Part shown: in pieces, positions 26,958 through 35,901 of the stretch
How positions within the stretch are numbered: position 1 is the stretch's first letter
Layout: every line of letters begins with the position of its first letter
Assembly (NCBI GenBank): GCA_029251525.1
Contig: JAQXDE010000066.1
Location: 1 to 64,000 of the forward strand
Reading direction: 5' to 3'
DNA: 64,000 nucleotides
DNA from: Saprospiraceae bacterium
GTDB lineage: Bacteria > Bacteroidota > Bacteroidia > Chitinophagales > Saprospiraceae
Notes under the pieces: generated by a model
Database searches by the model: none
What the model was told of the DNA's origin: nothing
The model's input: only the letters and a program-made list of their open reading frames with translations
Program-made: the position numbers and the translations under genes

Positions 26958-27392
26958 TTAACTTGAGTGATCAGCCACAATTAGCCATTTTCCTTTTATT
27001 TTTTTCAATATGAGTAAAAAATGACCTTTTAAATTTCCAAGATCAGCGTCTCGTTTGAGGTGCCATTTCCCCACGACTGAAATCACTTTTCTACTTCTTT
27101 TATCCAGATTAATAATATCAAAAGTTAAAAAACCCATAGTTTCTTTTGACGGATAACTTTTTTTGTATCGATCAAGCGTATTTTTCCAGCCGTAAGTTAT
27201 ACCTTTAGATCCAATGAATTGTAGCTTTTCAGACTTCCAATAAGTAGTCATAAATCCGTCAATGTCACCACGATTCCATGCTTCAGACTGAGTAGTCATC
27301 AATTCTTTTATTTTATTAAAATCATTATTTTGGGAGAAAATGATTTGAGTTGACAGTAGTGTAAGACTAAAAAGTAAGATTATTTTCTTCAT
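26958..27392 (-). CDS. DUF4440/SnoaL-like secreted protein
   Basis: A 144-residue protein with a signal peptide ending IIFSQ, followed by an NTF2-like fold. Telltale segments are LMTTQSEAWNRGDIDGFMTTYW, GSKGITYGWKNTLDRYKKSYP and WLIVADHSS. DUF4440 proteins bind small ligands or act as isomerases; the ligand here is unknown. The start overlaps the end of the upstream membrane-protein gene by 26 bases, which implies translational coupling and a shared job. Confidence 0.85.
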   Translation of the reverse strand: MKKIILLFSLTLLSTQIIFSQNNDFNKIKELMTTQSEAWNRGDIDGFMTTYWKSEKLQFIGSKGITYGWKNTLDRYKKSYPSKETMGFLTFDIINLDKRSRKVISVVGKWHLKRDADLGNLKGHFLLILKKIKGKWLIVADHSS

Positions 27393-28269
27393 TGTTTTGT
27401 TTTTTATCTTTAATCCAATAAAAGTAATAAACTACCATTGGAATCAAAAAATGAGGCATTCGATAAATAGCCTCGTGAACCCACATCATCAAAGTATCTT
27501 CCATCATATCGAAATAAAAATGACCAATTATTCGAGCTGAAGTGGTTGCTAATCCCCAAAAAATAGCATACATCAGCATCCATTTTCTAATTTTTCCATT
27601 GATGAAAATTCCTATTGCCATAACAAAATCTAATATCCCGGCAAAATTTAGGAAATGAATAGCAGTTGATTCTTTCACACCTAAAATGGTCATTACCATT
27701 TCTGTAAAATGTCCAGGTCTTGGATAATAATTTATTGCATATAGTCCATGAGAAATAAACGTTATTGCAATGGCAATTTTCATAGAAAAAATTAATTGAT
27801 CAGTTATCTTTTGACCTTTCCACAAATAAAAAAGAAAAATAGGTGACCCAAATTGTAAACTGTATTCCCAAAATTGACCCCATTGAAAGAATTTTTCCTT
27901 ACAATATAAAAATGCCAAAATCACTAAACTTGCAGCTCCTAACCATAAAATATATGTCAACAATCGCGGGATTTTTTTGATAAAAATTGTTAATAAAGCA
28001 CACAAAATATAGAACCATCCATTCGCTTTTATGATATTTTGAATACTTTCATCTATCTCTGAACTCGTGATAAAATCGTCATAAGAAATATTGGAAAACC
28101 AAGGTAAGATGGAGTTCATCCAATTTTCATCCCACAATAAAGTACGGAAAGGCGCATCCCAAATAATGTGTTGCCATGCTCGTCCCAAGAAAACAGAAAT
28201 AGTGGCCAATTGAACCAATAAAATTATATGTTGAAATTTATTTGAGGACACGAAGGAGGAATTTTTCAT
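27367..28269 (-). CDS. Uncharacterised multi-pass membrane protein
   Basis: A 300-residue hydrophobic protein with about seven to eight membrane segments (for example IILLVQLATISVFLGRAW, FYILCALLTIFI, LIFSMKIAIAITFISHGLYA and LIPMVVYYFYWI). Conserved-looking charged and aromatic residues sit between helices (RAWQHIIWDAPFRTLLWDE; YPRPGHFTEMVM; HEAIYRMPHF). I do not recognise a family; the histidine and arginine placements could suit a redox or lipid-binding role, but this is speculation. It is translationally coupled to the DUF4440 gene. Confidence 0.75.
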   Translation of the reverse strand: MKNSSFVSSNKFQHIILLVQLATISVFLGRAWQHIIWDAPFRTLLWDENWMNSILPWFSNISYDDFITSSEIDESIQNIIKANGWFYILCALLTIFIKKIPRLLTYILWLGAASLVILAFLYCKEKFFQWGQFWEYSLQFGSPIFLFYLWKGQKITDQLIFSMKIAIAITFISHGLYAINYYPRPGHFTEMVMTILGVKESTAIHFLNFAGILDFVMAIGIFINGKIRKWMLMYAIFWGLATTSARIIGHFYFDMMEDTLMMWVHEAIYRMPHFLIPMVVYYFYWIKDKKQNNEENNLTF

Positions 28270-28331
28270 TATATCTAATAGGTTAGTAGAGAAAGTAAAA
28301 CGAATTGAGTTTAAACAAGAAATTTTATTTT

Positions 28332-28923
28332 TTAGCCATAGTTTTCATCAATTTGTTTTCTCGAATTTTTTAAGGATTTGATATAATTTTCAATAGTCAT
28401 GACCCTCAATCCAACATGATAGTCCCAATCTTCTGAGAGGTTTTTAAGTTTGGTATCCTTTAAATGATTGTAAATTGATTTCCTTGTAACTGTTGACGTT
28501 GAGTTATTTCCTTTTTCTCCAGCCCATTTTCTTATTTTAAATGAGTTTTCCATTAACAAAGTAAGATTTACCAATACTCTTTCTTTTCTAGTGGTGTATA
28601 CAGATTTAATTTCTTTTAGTACCCTATGGTTTTTAATCAGCACTAAATTTCCTAAGTTGATAAGACTTTTGAAATAAATGTTCTCTGGAACCCAGGTAAT
28701 CATCCACTGGTACATATTGTTGTAATTGGCTTGTGTATTCCAATAACTAAGCGAACCATTGATATTAATTAATCTCTTGAGTTAAAGTTAATATAGAGTC
28801 ATTTGTACTTTAAATAGTTTCATTTTTTAAAGTGCACCTTTCAACACAATATAAGGCGAGAATCCCAATAAATTTTGGAAGAGTTTCAATTCCCAGTTGC
28901 TTAATTTTTTTTATTTCCTTCAT
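28332..28923 (-). pseudogene. Broken gene of unknown family
   Basis: The last 127 codons from 28715 are open (ending DENYG). Upstream of that ATG the same frame reads LININGSLSYWNTQANYNN after a stop, and a second frame from an ATG at 28923 reads MKEIKKIKQLGIETLPKFIG, LALYCVERC, stop, STNDSILTLTQEIN, stop. The pieces join into one helical protein only if a one-base frameshift near 28760 and a nonsense codon at 28810-28812 are repaired. The intact gene would encode about 195 residues, rich in Lys and helical. Function unknown. Confidence 0.6.
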
Positions 28924-29444
28924 GTATCTTTTAGTGAAATAATAAATTTAAAGTTAGATGTTTTGAATGAAACAAATTCATTTTTTGTTTTTTAAATTTC
29001 TATACTAAACATGATGATCGCAGTCTTGTAAACGGACAAAATTTTTTTTAATATTCCGAATTGTGGTTAATTTTTTTGTTTATTCTCTTTTTCTATTTTA
29101 CCTTTTTTCACTATCTGGTTAATTATGTGTCAATAAGTATAAAAGCAAATCCAACGTATGTGTTCATACTTACTTTGATTATTGATGTATCTATGAAATT
29201 TAACAGTGAGACTAAGTTAATTAGGTTTTTGGAATATTTTTGAATCAGTTTTGAGCATCAGTTTTAATTTAGGCAGTATCACTTTTTAAAATTTAAAAGC
29301 GAAATAAATCGAAGTTAAATATTTTGAATTACAAAGTATACTACTTCTATTTTCTTTAGTAAATATAGTATCAAATCAAGTACTTAAAATATTCAAAATA
29401 TGAATTATATAAAATTTAAAGAATTTTATTCGAATGGATATTAT
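28924..29444. other. Gene-free AT-rich region
   Basis: No supported gene or terminator. A plus-strand frame of 60 codons (29061-29243) is hydrophobic and Phe-rich, as random AT-rich DNA tends to be, and is left out. Confidence 0.5.
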
Positions 29445-30899
29445 TTAGGGAATTCTTTTCAAGGTTTCCAATAAATATTTCCAAAATTTTTGAACAGAAC
29501 TAATTTGAACCTTTTCATCAGGAGAATGGGCTCCTCGTATATTTGGGCCGAATGAAATCATTTCCATTTCTGGATAATTAGTACCTAAAATTCCACATTC
29601 TAAACCTGCATGACAAGCATTGACATCTGCTTTTCCATCAAACATTTCTTGGTATAAGTTACTCATTATTTTTACAATCTCTGCTCCTGGTTTCGGCGTC
29701 CATCCTGGATAAGCACCACTGTAACTTACATTTGCGCCGATTAACTCAAATGTGCTAGAAATGGAATTTACTTCGTCTATCTTTTCACTATCAACTGAGC
29801 TTCTGGTTAAACATAGAACTTTATATTTTCCATTCTCGACTAATACTCTAGCAACATTATTAGATGTTTGAACAAGGTCCTTAATATCAGGGCTCATTCG
29901 GTATATTCCATTTGGACAAGCATAAATACTTCTTAACATATTTAGGTGAGCTGAAATTGGAATCAACGTTTTAATATTTTCAGAGGGTTCGATTTGAAGA
30001 GTTAATTCAGGGTCAGTAGTTTGATATTCTTTTTGGAAAATATCTAAATATTTACCAACTAACTTTACAAGTTCATTTTCATTGTCTTTATCAACAGTAA
30101 CGATAGAAAAAGATTCTCTTGGAATTGCATTTCGTAATCCACCTCCATTTATAGAGTGTATGCGAATGTTTAATTTCTTGGTGGCTTCCAACAAAAATCG
30201 ATTCATCAATTTATTTGCATTCCCTTTACCTAAGTGGATTTCCATTCCAGAATGCCCTCCTGCCAATCCTTTTAAAATAACTTTCCAGGCTCTTTGAGGT
30301 GCAGCTAAGTTATCGATATCGTAAGTTCCATCGGCAGTTACATCAATTCCACCAGCACAACCAATCGTTAATTCGTGATCATCTTCCGTATCTAAATTTA
30401 ACATGATTTTTCCATTAAGGTATCCTCCTTTAAGTCCTAAAGCCCCTGTCATACCAGTTTCTTCATCAATTGTAAAAAGTGCCTCTAAGGGAGGATGTGG
30501 AATATCAGTAGATTCTAAAAGAGCCATAATTGTCGCTACACCAATTCCATTATCTGCACCAAGAGTAGTTCCATCAGCCCTAACCCAATCTCCTTCGATT
30601 AACATTTTGATGCCTTCTGTATCGAAATCAAATTCTGTGTCTGTATTTTTTTGATGAACCATGTCAAGATGACTTTGCATAACTATAGTGGTTCTGTTTT
30701 CCATTCCAGCACTTGCAGGTTTTTTGATAATTACATTTCCGATGTCATCAACAGTGGTTTCTAGTCCTAATTTTTCTCCAAAATTTTTGGCAAATTCAAT
30801 GACACGTTTTTCCTTTTTCGAAGCGCGCGGAACAGCGTTAAGGAGGGCAAAGTTTTTCCAAAGAGATTTAGGTTCAAGGTTTTGGATATTGGCTGACAT
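29445..30899 (-). CDS. pepD: Aminoacyl-histidine dipeptidase (Xaa-His dipeptidase)
   Basis: A 484-residue M20C metallopeptidase that splits Xaa-His dipeptides such as carnosine. The metal-site segments are MQSHLDMVHQ, LGADNGIGVA, IDEETGMTGALGL and NLDTEDDHELTIG, with a late HAGLECG. A lid/dimerisation domain lies at about 210-390. The protein is cytoplasmic with no signal. It stands alone with a promoter 31 bases upstream. Confidence 0.95.
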   Translation of the reverse strand: MSANIQNLEPKSLWKNFALLNAVPRASKKEKRVIEFAKNFGEKLGLETTVDDIGNVIIKKPASAGMENRTTIVMQSHLDMVHQKNTDTEFDFDTEGIKMLIEGDWVRADGTTLGADNGIGVATIMALLESTDIPHPPLEALFTIDEETGMTGALGLKGGYLNGKIMLNLDTEDDHELTIGCAGGIDVTADGTYDIDNLAAPQRAWKVILKGLAGGHSGMEIHLGKGNANKLMNRFLLEATKKLNIRIHSINGGGLRNAIPRESFSIVTVDKDNENELVKLVGKYLDIFQKEYQTTDPELTLQIEPSENIKTLIPISAHLNMLRSIYACPNGIYRMSPDIKDLVQTSNNVARVLVENGKYKVLCLTRSSVDSEKIDEVNSISSTFELIGANVSYSGAYPGWTPKPGAEIVKIMSNLYQEMFDGKADVNACHAGLECGILGTNYPEMEMISFGPNIRGAHSPDEKVQISSVQKFWKYLLETLKRIP

Positions 30900-30929
30900 G
30901 AATTTTTATTTATAGTTTTTAAAAGATCA

Positions 30930-30937
30930 CAAAGATA
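30930..30937 (-). promoter_or_regulatory. Promoter element of pepD
   Basis: TATCTTTG followed by TGATC on the minus strand (rc of 30930-30937), 31 bases from the start codon. A -33 TTG is not seen at the usual distance. Confidence 0.5.
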
Positions 30938-30970
30938 TAAAATGTGGTCTAGGTTTTAGTTGAAAACTGT

Positions 30971-31792
30971 TTATGATTTGGTCAATTCTTTCTTTAAAAT
31001 TTCTAAATTATTCTTGTGGGTTGATACCATATTTTTAGAAAAATTATATTTTTTGAGAAATAAATCAAGGTTGAAAGGAGTTTTGTTTTTTATGGAATAA
31101 ATTAAATCATTGATATATTTTTCTGACTCAACTATTCTATTCAGCATCTCTTTTTTATTTTTCGAATATTTCCCATGGCCTGCGATTAATATTATTGGCT
31201 CAAATTGTTCCATTAATTTCTTAGCTTTTTTTAAAGTTTCTAAATATAAAAATCCACTTACATAAATAAATGGAAACTCGACTTCACATAAATAATCTCC
31301 AACTATAAATATCCCTAAGCTTGGTATCATGGTAAAAATTCCGTCTGAATTATGACCAATGGCTTTACAGAAAATGAATTCGACCTCCTCTATTTTTATT
31401 TTCTGAAAATCACATGAGACCATAATATCGACAGTTGGATATTCGATTGGGTAGTTGCGAAGGATATAATTTTCATCATCGAAGTTATTGATTTGTGCAA
31501 TGGTTTTTTCTTTGTTGGGATTATTTTTAAAAGCTTCAGAGGCAATGACCTTTGCTTCAGGAAATGCACGATATCCGATGATGTGATCGTAATCGGAGTG
31601 AGTAAATAGTAGGTAGACTGGTTTAGAATATCTTATTTTGCTTACATAGATTTGGATGGTTTCAATTTCAATGGGCAACCAATTTGGGTCAACGATAAGG
31701 ATAAGTTTTTCTAAATTAATGACGGTAGAAGTGGTTTGGTAAAGTGCACTTTCGAAGATAGTGGTGGTGGAATCTTGGTATTGTATTTTCAT
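30971..31792 (-). CDS. Metallo-beta-lactamase-fold hydrolase
   Basis: A 273-residue protein with the MBL motif THSDYDHIIG (HxxxDH with Asp in place of the second His), a later GHNSDGIFTM, a metal-binding Asp in GDYLCE, and AGHGKYSKN. The His-to-Asp change in the first motif is common in divergent members and suggests a mono- or unusual di-metal site. Glyoxalase-like and other small-thioester hydrolases share this layout. Substrate unknown. The gene diverges from aroE across 220 bases. Confidence 0.85.
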   Translation of the reverse strand: MKIQYQDSTTTIFESALYQTTSTVINLEKLILIVDPNWLPIEIETIQIYVSKIRYSKPVYLLFTHSDYDHIIGYRAFPEAKVIASEAFKNNPNKEKTIAQINNFDDENYILRNYPIEYPTVDIMVSCDFQKIKIEEVEFIFCKAIGHNSDGIFTMIPSLGIFIVGDYLCEVEFPFIYVSGFLYLETLKKAKKLMEQFEPIILIAGHGKYSKNKKEMLNRIVESEKYINDLIYSIKNKTPFNLDLFLKKYNFSKNMVSTHKNNLEILKKELTKS

Positions 31793-32012
31793 AAATTGAA
31801 TTGTTTTGATGGAATACGGATGCCACTGATTTTGAAGGTAAAAGCAAATTGTATAATTAAAAATATTTTGAATATTTTAGTATCAATAGTGATCTTCAAA
31901 TTCGTTAAAATTTGTATGTTTGGTAGTATCTGCATTCCAATAAATCAATATCAGAATTTCATTTTGATTATCTAAATTGCAGTCTCTTTTTTTTAATGAA
32001 AAAACAATAAAA

Positions 32013-32774
32013 GTGTCCAAAAAAAAGCGAGAATTTACTCTAATAGGTTTTCCACTTTCTCATTCTTTTTCCCAAAAGTATTTTTCGGAGAAATTTGCCA
32101 AAGAGCAGTTATTTAATCACGAATATTTTCTTTCTCCTATGGAAAAGGTAGAAGATTTGCAAAAATTAATTGCAGGTCATCCAAATTTAGCCGGGATAAA
32201 TGTAACTATTCCTCACAAAGAAAAGGTATTACCATATTTAGATGAAGTTTCACAAGAAGCTGAAATTATTGGAGCGGTTAATACGATTAAAATAAAAGAA
32301 GGAAAATTAATTGGTTATAACACTGATGTGTATGGTTTTGAAAAATCATTATTAGACTTGTTAACTCAAAAGTATCAAAAAAATACAGTTAAGAATGCCT
32401 TAGTTTTAGGAACAGGGGGAGCTGCAAAAGCAGTAGTTTTTATTTTAAAAAAACTAGGGATTGTACCAATTTTGGTTTCTCGAAAAAAAGGAAAGGGAGA
32501 TTTAATTTATGATGATTTAGATACAAGTATTTTTGACGAATGTCTATTGATTGTAAACACAACACCGCTAGGAATGTTTCCATATAGTGATAGTTGCCCC
32601 AATTTGCCTTTTCATAGGATTAATGAGAAATATCATTTGTATGATTTAGTTTATAATCCCGAAAAAACAGTATTTTTGAAGCTAGGAGAAAAAAAGGGAG
32701 CAGCGATCAAAAATGGCTTGGAAATGCTACATTTGCAAGCAGAAAAATCATGGGAAATTTGGAACGAAAAATGA
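32013..32774 (+). CDS. aroE: Shikimate dehydrogenase
   Basis: Reduces 3-dehydroshikimate to shikimate with NADPH, the step before AroK. The substrate motif GFPLSHSFSQ, NVTIPHKE, GAVNTI and NTDVYGFE are followed by a nucleotide-binding GTGGAAKAV and NTTPLGMFP. The frame opens at TTG 31977, but GTG at 32013 gives MSKKKREFTLIGFPLSHS, the usual N-terminus, and I use it (253 residues). A 4-codon mini-frame ATG-AAA-AAA-CAA-TAA (31996-32010) ends 2 bases before the GTG. Confidence 0.93.
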   Translation: MSKKKREFTLIGFPLSHSFSQKYFSEKFAKEQLFNHEYFLSPMEKVEDLQKLIAGHPNLAGINVTIPHKEKVLPYLDEVSQEAEIIGAVNTIKIKEGKLIGYNTDVYGFEKSLLDLLTQKYQKNTVKNALVLGTGGAAKAVVFILKKLGIVPILVSRKKGKGDLIYDDLDTSIFDECLLIVNTTPLGMFPYSDSCPNLPFHRINEKYHLYDLVYNPEKTVFLKLGEKKGAAIKNGLEMLHLQAEKSWEIWNEK

Positions 32775-32836
32775 TTGGATAGTCCATATTTCATGAAATT
32801 AGCTAACAATTAAAATATAAAAAGTTAAACTTTACT

Positions 32837-34045
32837 ATGAGTAAAACCAATAAGAATTTAACCCCCCAAAAGTCAATTTTAGATTTTTCCAATACTGAAA
32901 TTGCTTTTGCCTATAAGACTAATAGGGAGTTAAAAAAAGCAGGATGGTTGTTTAGTTTGATGAATAAAACCTGGTTGGTAAATCCACTTTCTGATTTAGG
33001 TTTGCTAGCAATTAAACTGCATGTCCCTTTTACAAAATCGATAGTCAGAGAGACCATGTTTAGGCAATTTGTAGGGGGAAGAACATTATTTGAAAGTACC
33101 CCCTCAATAGAAAAATTATATGAGTTTAATATTTTATCAGTATTAGATTATGGTGCTGAGGCTAAGACCACGGAGCATGAATTTAATAAAACGATGAATG
33201 AAAATATTAGAGCTATTGAGTTTGCTAAAGTAAATCAAAGTACTCCGGTTGTCGTTTCTAAAATTTCAGGAATAGCTCGATTTGGTCTTTTGGAAAAAAT
33301 TCAAAAAGATAGATCAGGGCTACCGAAATCTGTGTTGGTAGAATATCGTAATGTATTAAAAAGGATAGATTCGATCTGTTATGCTGCATCAATTAACGGT
33401 GTTTCTGTAATGATAGATGCGGAGGAAAGTTGGATTCAAGATACAATAGATCATATCGCAGATTTAATGATGAAACGATATAATCAAGAAAGAGTAGTAG
33501 TTTATAATACTTTTCAAATGTATAGACATGATCGGTTGAAATTTTTGACCAACTCATTTGACAAAGCTCAAGAACAAAATTATTTACTTGGTGCAAAACT
33601 AGTGCGAGGAGCTTACATGGAAAAGGAAGGAAAACGAGCTGATGAGCATGGTTATCAAACACCTATTCAATCAAGTAAACAAGCAACGGATGACGCTTAT
33701 AATATGGCATTGCGTTTTTGTATAGATAATTATCAATCGATTGCTTCGTGTGCAGCAACTCATAATGAAGAGAGTTCTCGACTTCAGGCTGAAATGATTG
33801 ATGAAAAAGGCATTCAAAAAGATCATCCACATCTTAATTTTTGCCAACTCTATGGGATGAGTGATAACTTAACTTTCAACCTAGCCAACTCTGGATACAA
33901 TGTAGCTAAGTACATGGTTTATGGTCAAGTAAATGAGGTTTTTCCTTATTTGACTAGAAGAGCAAAAGAGAATACATCGGTTAGTGGAGATATGAGTAGA
34001 GAGTATGGGTTGATAAAAAGAGAAATGGATCGAAGAGGAATTTAG
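32837..34045 (+). CDS. Proline dehydrogenase
   Basis: A 402-residue FAD enzyme that oxidises proline to pyrroline-5-carboxylate. It is a monofunctional PRODH, without the P5C dehydrogenase half of PutA. The barrel motifs VSVMIDAEESWIQD, VYNTFQMYRHDRLKFL, KLVRGAYMEKE and CAATHNEES, plus the C-terminal YLTRRAKENTSV substrate segment, are all seen. It follows aroE by 62 bases on the same strand, but the two have no metabolic link. The convergent hairpin before ndk ends it. Confidence 0.93.
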   Translation: MSKTNKNLTPQKSILDFSNTEIAFAYKTNRELKKAGWLFSLMNKTWLVNPLSDLGLLAIKLHVPFTKSIVRETMFRQFVGGRTLFESTPSIEKLYEFNILSVLDYGAEAKTTEHEFNKTMNENIRAIEFAKVNQSTPVVVSKISGIARFGLLEKIQKDRSGLPKSVLVEYRNVLKRIDSICYAASINGVSVMIDAEESWIQDTIDHIADLMMKRYNQERVVVYNTFQMYRHDRLKFLTNSFDKAQEQNYLLGAKLVRGAYMEKEGKRADEHGYQTPIQSSKQATDDAYNMALRFCIDNYQSIASCAATHNEESSRLQAEMIDEKGIQKDHPHLNFCQLYGMSDNLTFNLANSGYNVAKYMVYGQVNEVFPYLTRRAKENTSVSGDMSREYGLIKREMDRRGI

Positions 34046-34050
34046 GAAAC

Positions 34051-34091
34051 GGTGAATGGTTAACAGAAAACACTAAAGCTAACCATTCACC
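34051..34091. terminator. Hairpin between the convergent proline dehydrogenase and ndk genes
   Basis: A perfect 12-bp stem, GGTGAATGGTTA (34051-34062) with TAACCATTCACC (34080-34091), loop 17 nt. No T run follows on either strand, so it may be an mRNA end stabiliser instead of a classical terminator. Confidence 0.5.
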
Positions 34092-34097
34092 ATTAAA

Positions 34098-34517
34098 CTA
34101 GAACATTTCGATAGCAGAAAAGTGGAAAGCCGCTTCTTTCTTTGCATTTCGATCAGAATCAGCTCCGTGAACTGCATTTTCTCCGATGCTCTTAGCATAT
34201 TTTTTACGGATAGTACCTTTAGCCGCTTCTTTCGGATTGGTAGCACCAATTGTTGCCCGGTAATCTTCAACTGCATTCTCTTTTTCCAGAACAGCAGCAA
34301 CTATTGGTCCGCTTGTCATGAATTCAACTAGCTCTCCAAAAAATGGACGTTTTTTGTGAACACTATAGAAAGCTTCTGCAGATGCTTTCGTTAATTGAGT
34401 TTTTTTCATTGCTACAATTCTGAAACCTGCTTTGTTGATGTGATTCAAAATAGCTCCGGTATGTCCAGCTTTAACTGCATCCGGTTTAATCATTGTAAAG
34501 GTGATTTTACCTGCCAT
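34098..34517 (-). CDS. ndk: Nucleoside diphosphate kinase
   Basis: A 139-residue enzyme that moves the gamma phosphate between nucleoside triphosphates through a phosphohistidine. The pattern [35 protein letters not shown] and ENAVHGADS (catalytic His) is complete. Length is standard. It has its own promoter. Confidence 0.98.
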   Translation of the reverse strand: MAGKITFTMIKPDAVKAGHTGAILNHINKAGFRIVAMKKTQLTKASAEAFYSVHKKRPFFGELVEFMTSGPIVAAVLEKENAVEDYRATIGATNPKEAAKGTIRKKYAKSIGENAVHGADSDRNAKKEAAFHFSAIEMF

Positions 34518-34622
34518 GATAATTTGTTAAAATTTTTATTAAAAATAAAATGAATTCAGAAATTAAACCCTTGAATTTTAATACAGTTACAATTATTCAA
34601 AGGCATTTTTAAAAAAACGATG

Positions 34623-34655
34623 CAAAAGTATAATTAAATCCCTAAATTTTGTCAA
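34623..34655 (-). promoter_or_regulatory. Promoter of ndk
   Basis: TACTTTTG followed by CATCG on the minus strand (rc of 34623-34630), with TTG (rc of 34653-34655) 22 bases upstream. The leader would be about 100 nt. Confidence 0.6.
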
Positions 34656-34758
34656 TTTCGCACTCCAGTTTTTTGATTCTTTGAAAAAAATATTTTTTGG
34701 AAAAGATCAAGCAAATTTTATAACAGACAATTTCAAAGGAATTCCGATAAAACCTGAC

Positions 34759-35766
34759 ATGGAAAATATTAAAGAATTAAAAAATATACTCTCTATACCG
34801 AGGGATATTGTTATCACTTCACATAGAAATCCTGACGGAGATGCTATTGGCTCCTCCCTAGCTCTGTATCATTATTTAATTCGAAATGGGCATACGGTTA
34901 AAGTAATGTTTCCATCTGAGTATCCTGCTAATTTTGCTTGGATGCCAGATGCAGATAAAATATTAATTCATGATATCGAGCCCGAGGACTGTAATGGATA
35001 TTTGAAGAAAGCAAATATAATCTTTAGTCTAGATTATAATGCTTTGGAACGAGTAGATAAGATGGGAGAGATAATAGGTGTTTCAAGTGGCGTAAAGGTT
35101 TTAATCGATCATCACTTATATCCTGAAAATTTTGCGGAGTATGTATTGTCAGATACAACTGCAAGTTCTACTTGTGAATTGATCTATGATTTTTTAGTGA
35201 TGATGGATGAAAAGAAAGGAATTGACCTGACGGTAGGTGAATGTATGTTTACAGGAATATTAACAGATACAGGCTCTTTTAAATATAGTACATCTCCTAA
35301 GTTGTTTCGTATTGTTGCTGATTTGTTAGAAAGGGGAGTAGATGATTATGTTTTGCAGGATCTAATCTTCAATAGTATGACTGAAAAGCAGCTGCGAATA
35401 ATGGGGCATATATTGAATAATCGGATGGAGATTTTGCCAGAATATAAAACTGGGATCATCACTTTGACTAAAAAAGATTACGAAGATTTCAATATTCAGC
35501 GGGGGGATACAGAAGGTGTAGTTAATCAAATATTGATGATGAAAAAAGTAAAGGTGGCAGTATTTATACATGAACAACCAACGATAGTAAAGTTATCAAT
35601 GCGCTCAAAAGGTGACTTTTCAGTTCAAGAAATTTGTCGAAAATACTTTAGAGGTGGTGGACATAAAAATGCATCAGGTGGAGCATCTTATTCAGGGTTG
35701 AGTGCAACTGTGAATAAATTCAAAAAACTTTTACCGGAGTTTAAAGAACAATTGGATGCATTGTAA
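34759..35766 (+). CDS. nrnA: DHH/DHHA1 phosphoesterase, NrnA-like (oligoribonuclease/pAp phosphatase)
   Basis: A 335-residue protein with the DHH N-terminal motifs SHRNPDGDAIGSSLAL, FSLDYN, LIDHH and TDTGSF, and the C-terminal DHHA1 GGGHKNASGG. NrnA-type enzymes degrade oligoribonucleotides to mononucleotides and hydrolyse pAp. The frame opens earlier at TTG 34681, but the ATG at 34759 gives an N-terminus (MENIKELKNILSIPRDIV) like those of family members. It precedes an FKBP-family gene on the same strand by 135 bases. Confidence 0.88.
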   Translation: MENIKELKNILSIPRDIVITSHRNPDGDAIGSSLALYHYLIRNGHTVKVMFPSEYPANFAWMPDADKILIHDIEPEDCNGYLKKANIIFSLDYNALERVDKMGEIIGVSSGVKVLIDHHLYPENFAEYVLSDTTASSTCELIYDFLVMMDEKKGIDLTVGECMFTGILTDTGSFKYSTSPKLFRIVADLLERGVDDYVLQDLIFNSMTEKQLRIMGHILNNRMEILPEYKTGIITLTKKDYEDFNIQRGDTEGVVNQILMMKKVKVAVFIHEQPTIVKLSMRSKGDFSVQEICRKYFRGGGHKNASGGASYSGLSATVNKFKKLLPEFKEQLDAL

Positions 35767-35901
35767 TGGTAATTTGAATATTGAAAAAGGATTTTATTAG
35801 TATTGATTATATTACTTCGAACGGAATAAAAATAATTTAGTCAAAATCCTTAAAGATTAAATTATTTTGCAATATTCAAAAAAGTATTAAATTTTGAATA
35901 C

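Noticed and set aside
29061-29243. Hydrophobic 60-codon frame that could be a small membrane protein
   Set aside because: Phe/Leu/Ile-rich sequence without a promoter, partner or charged ends is what AT-rich DNA yields by chance.
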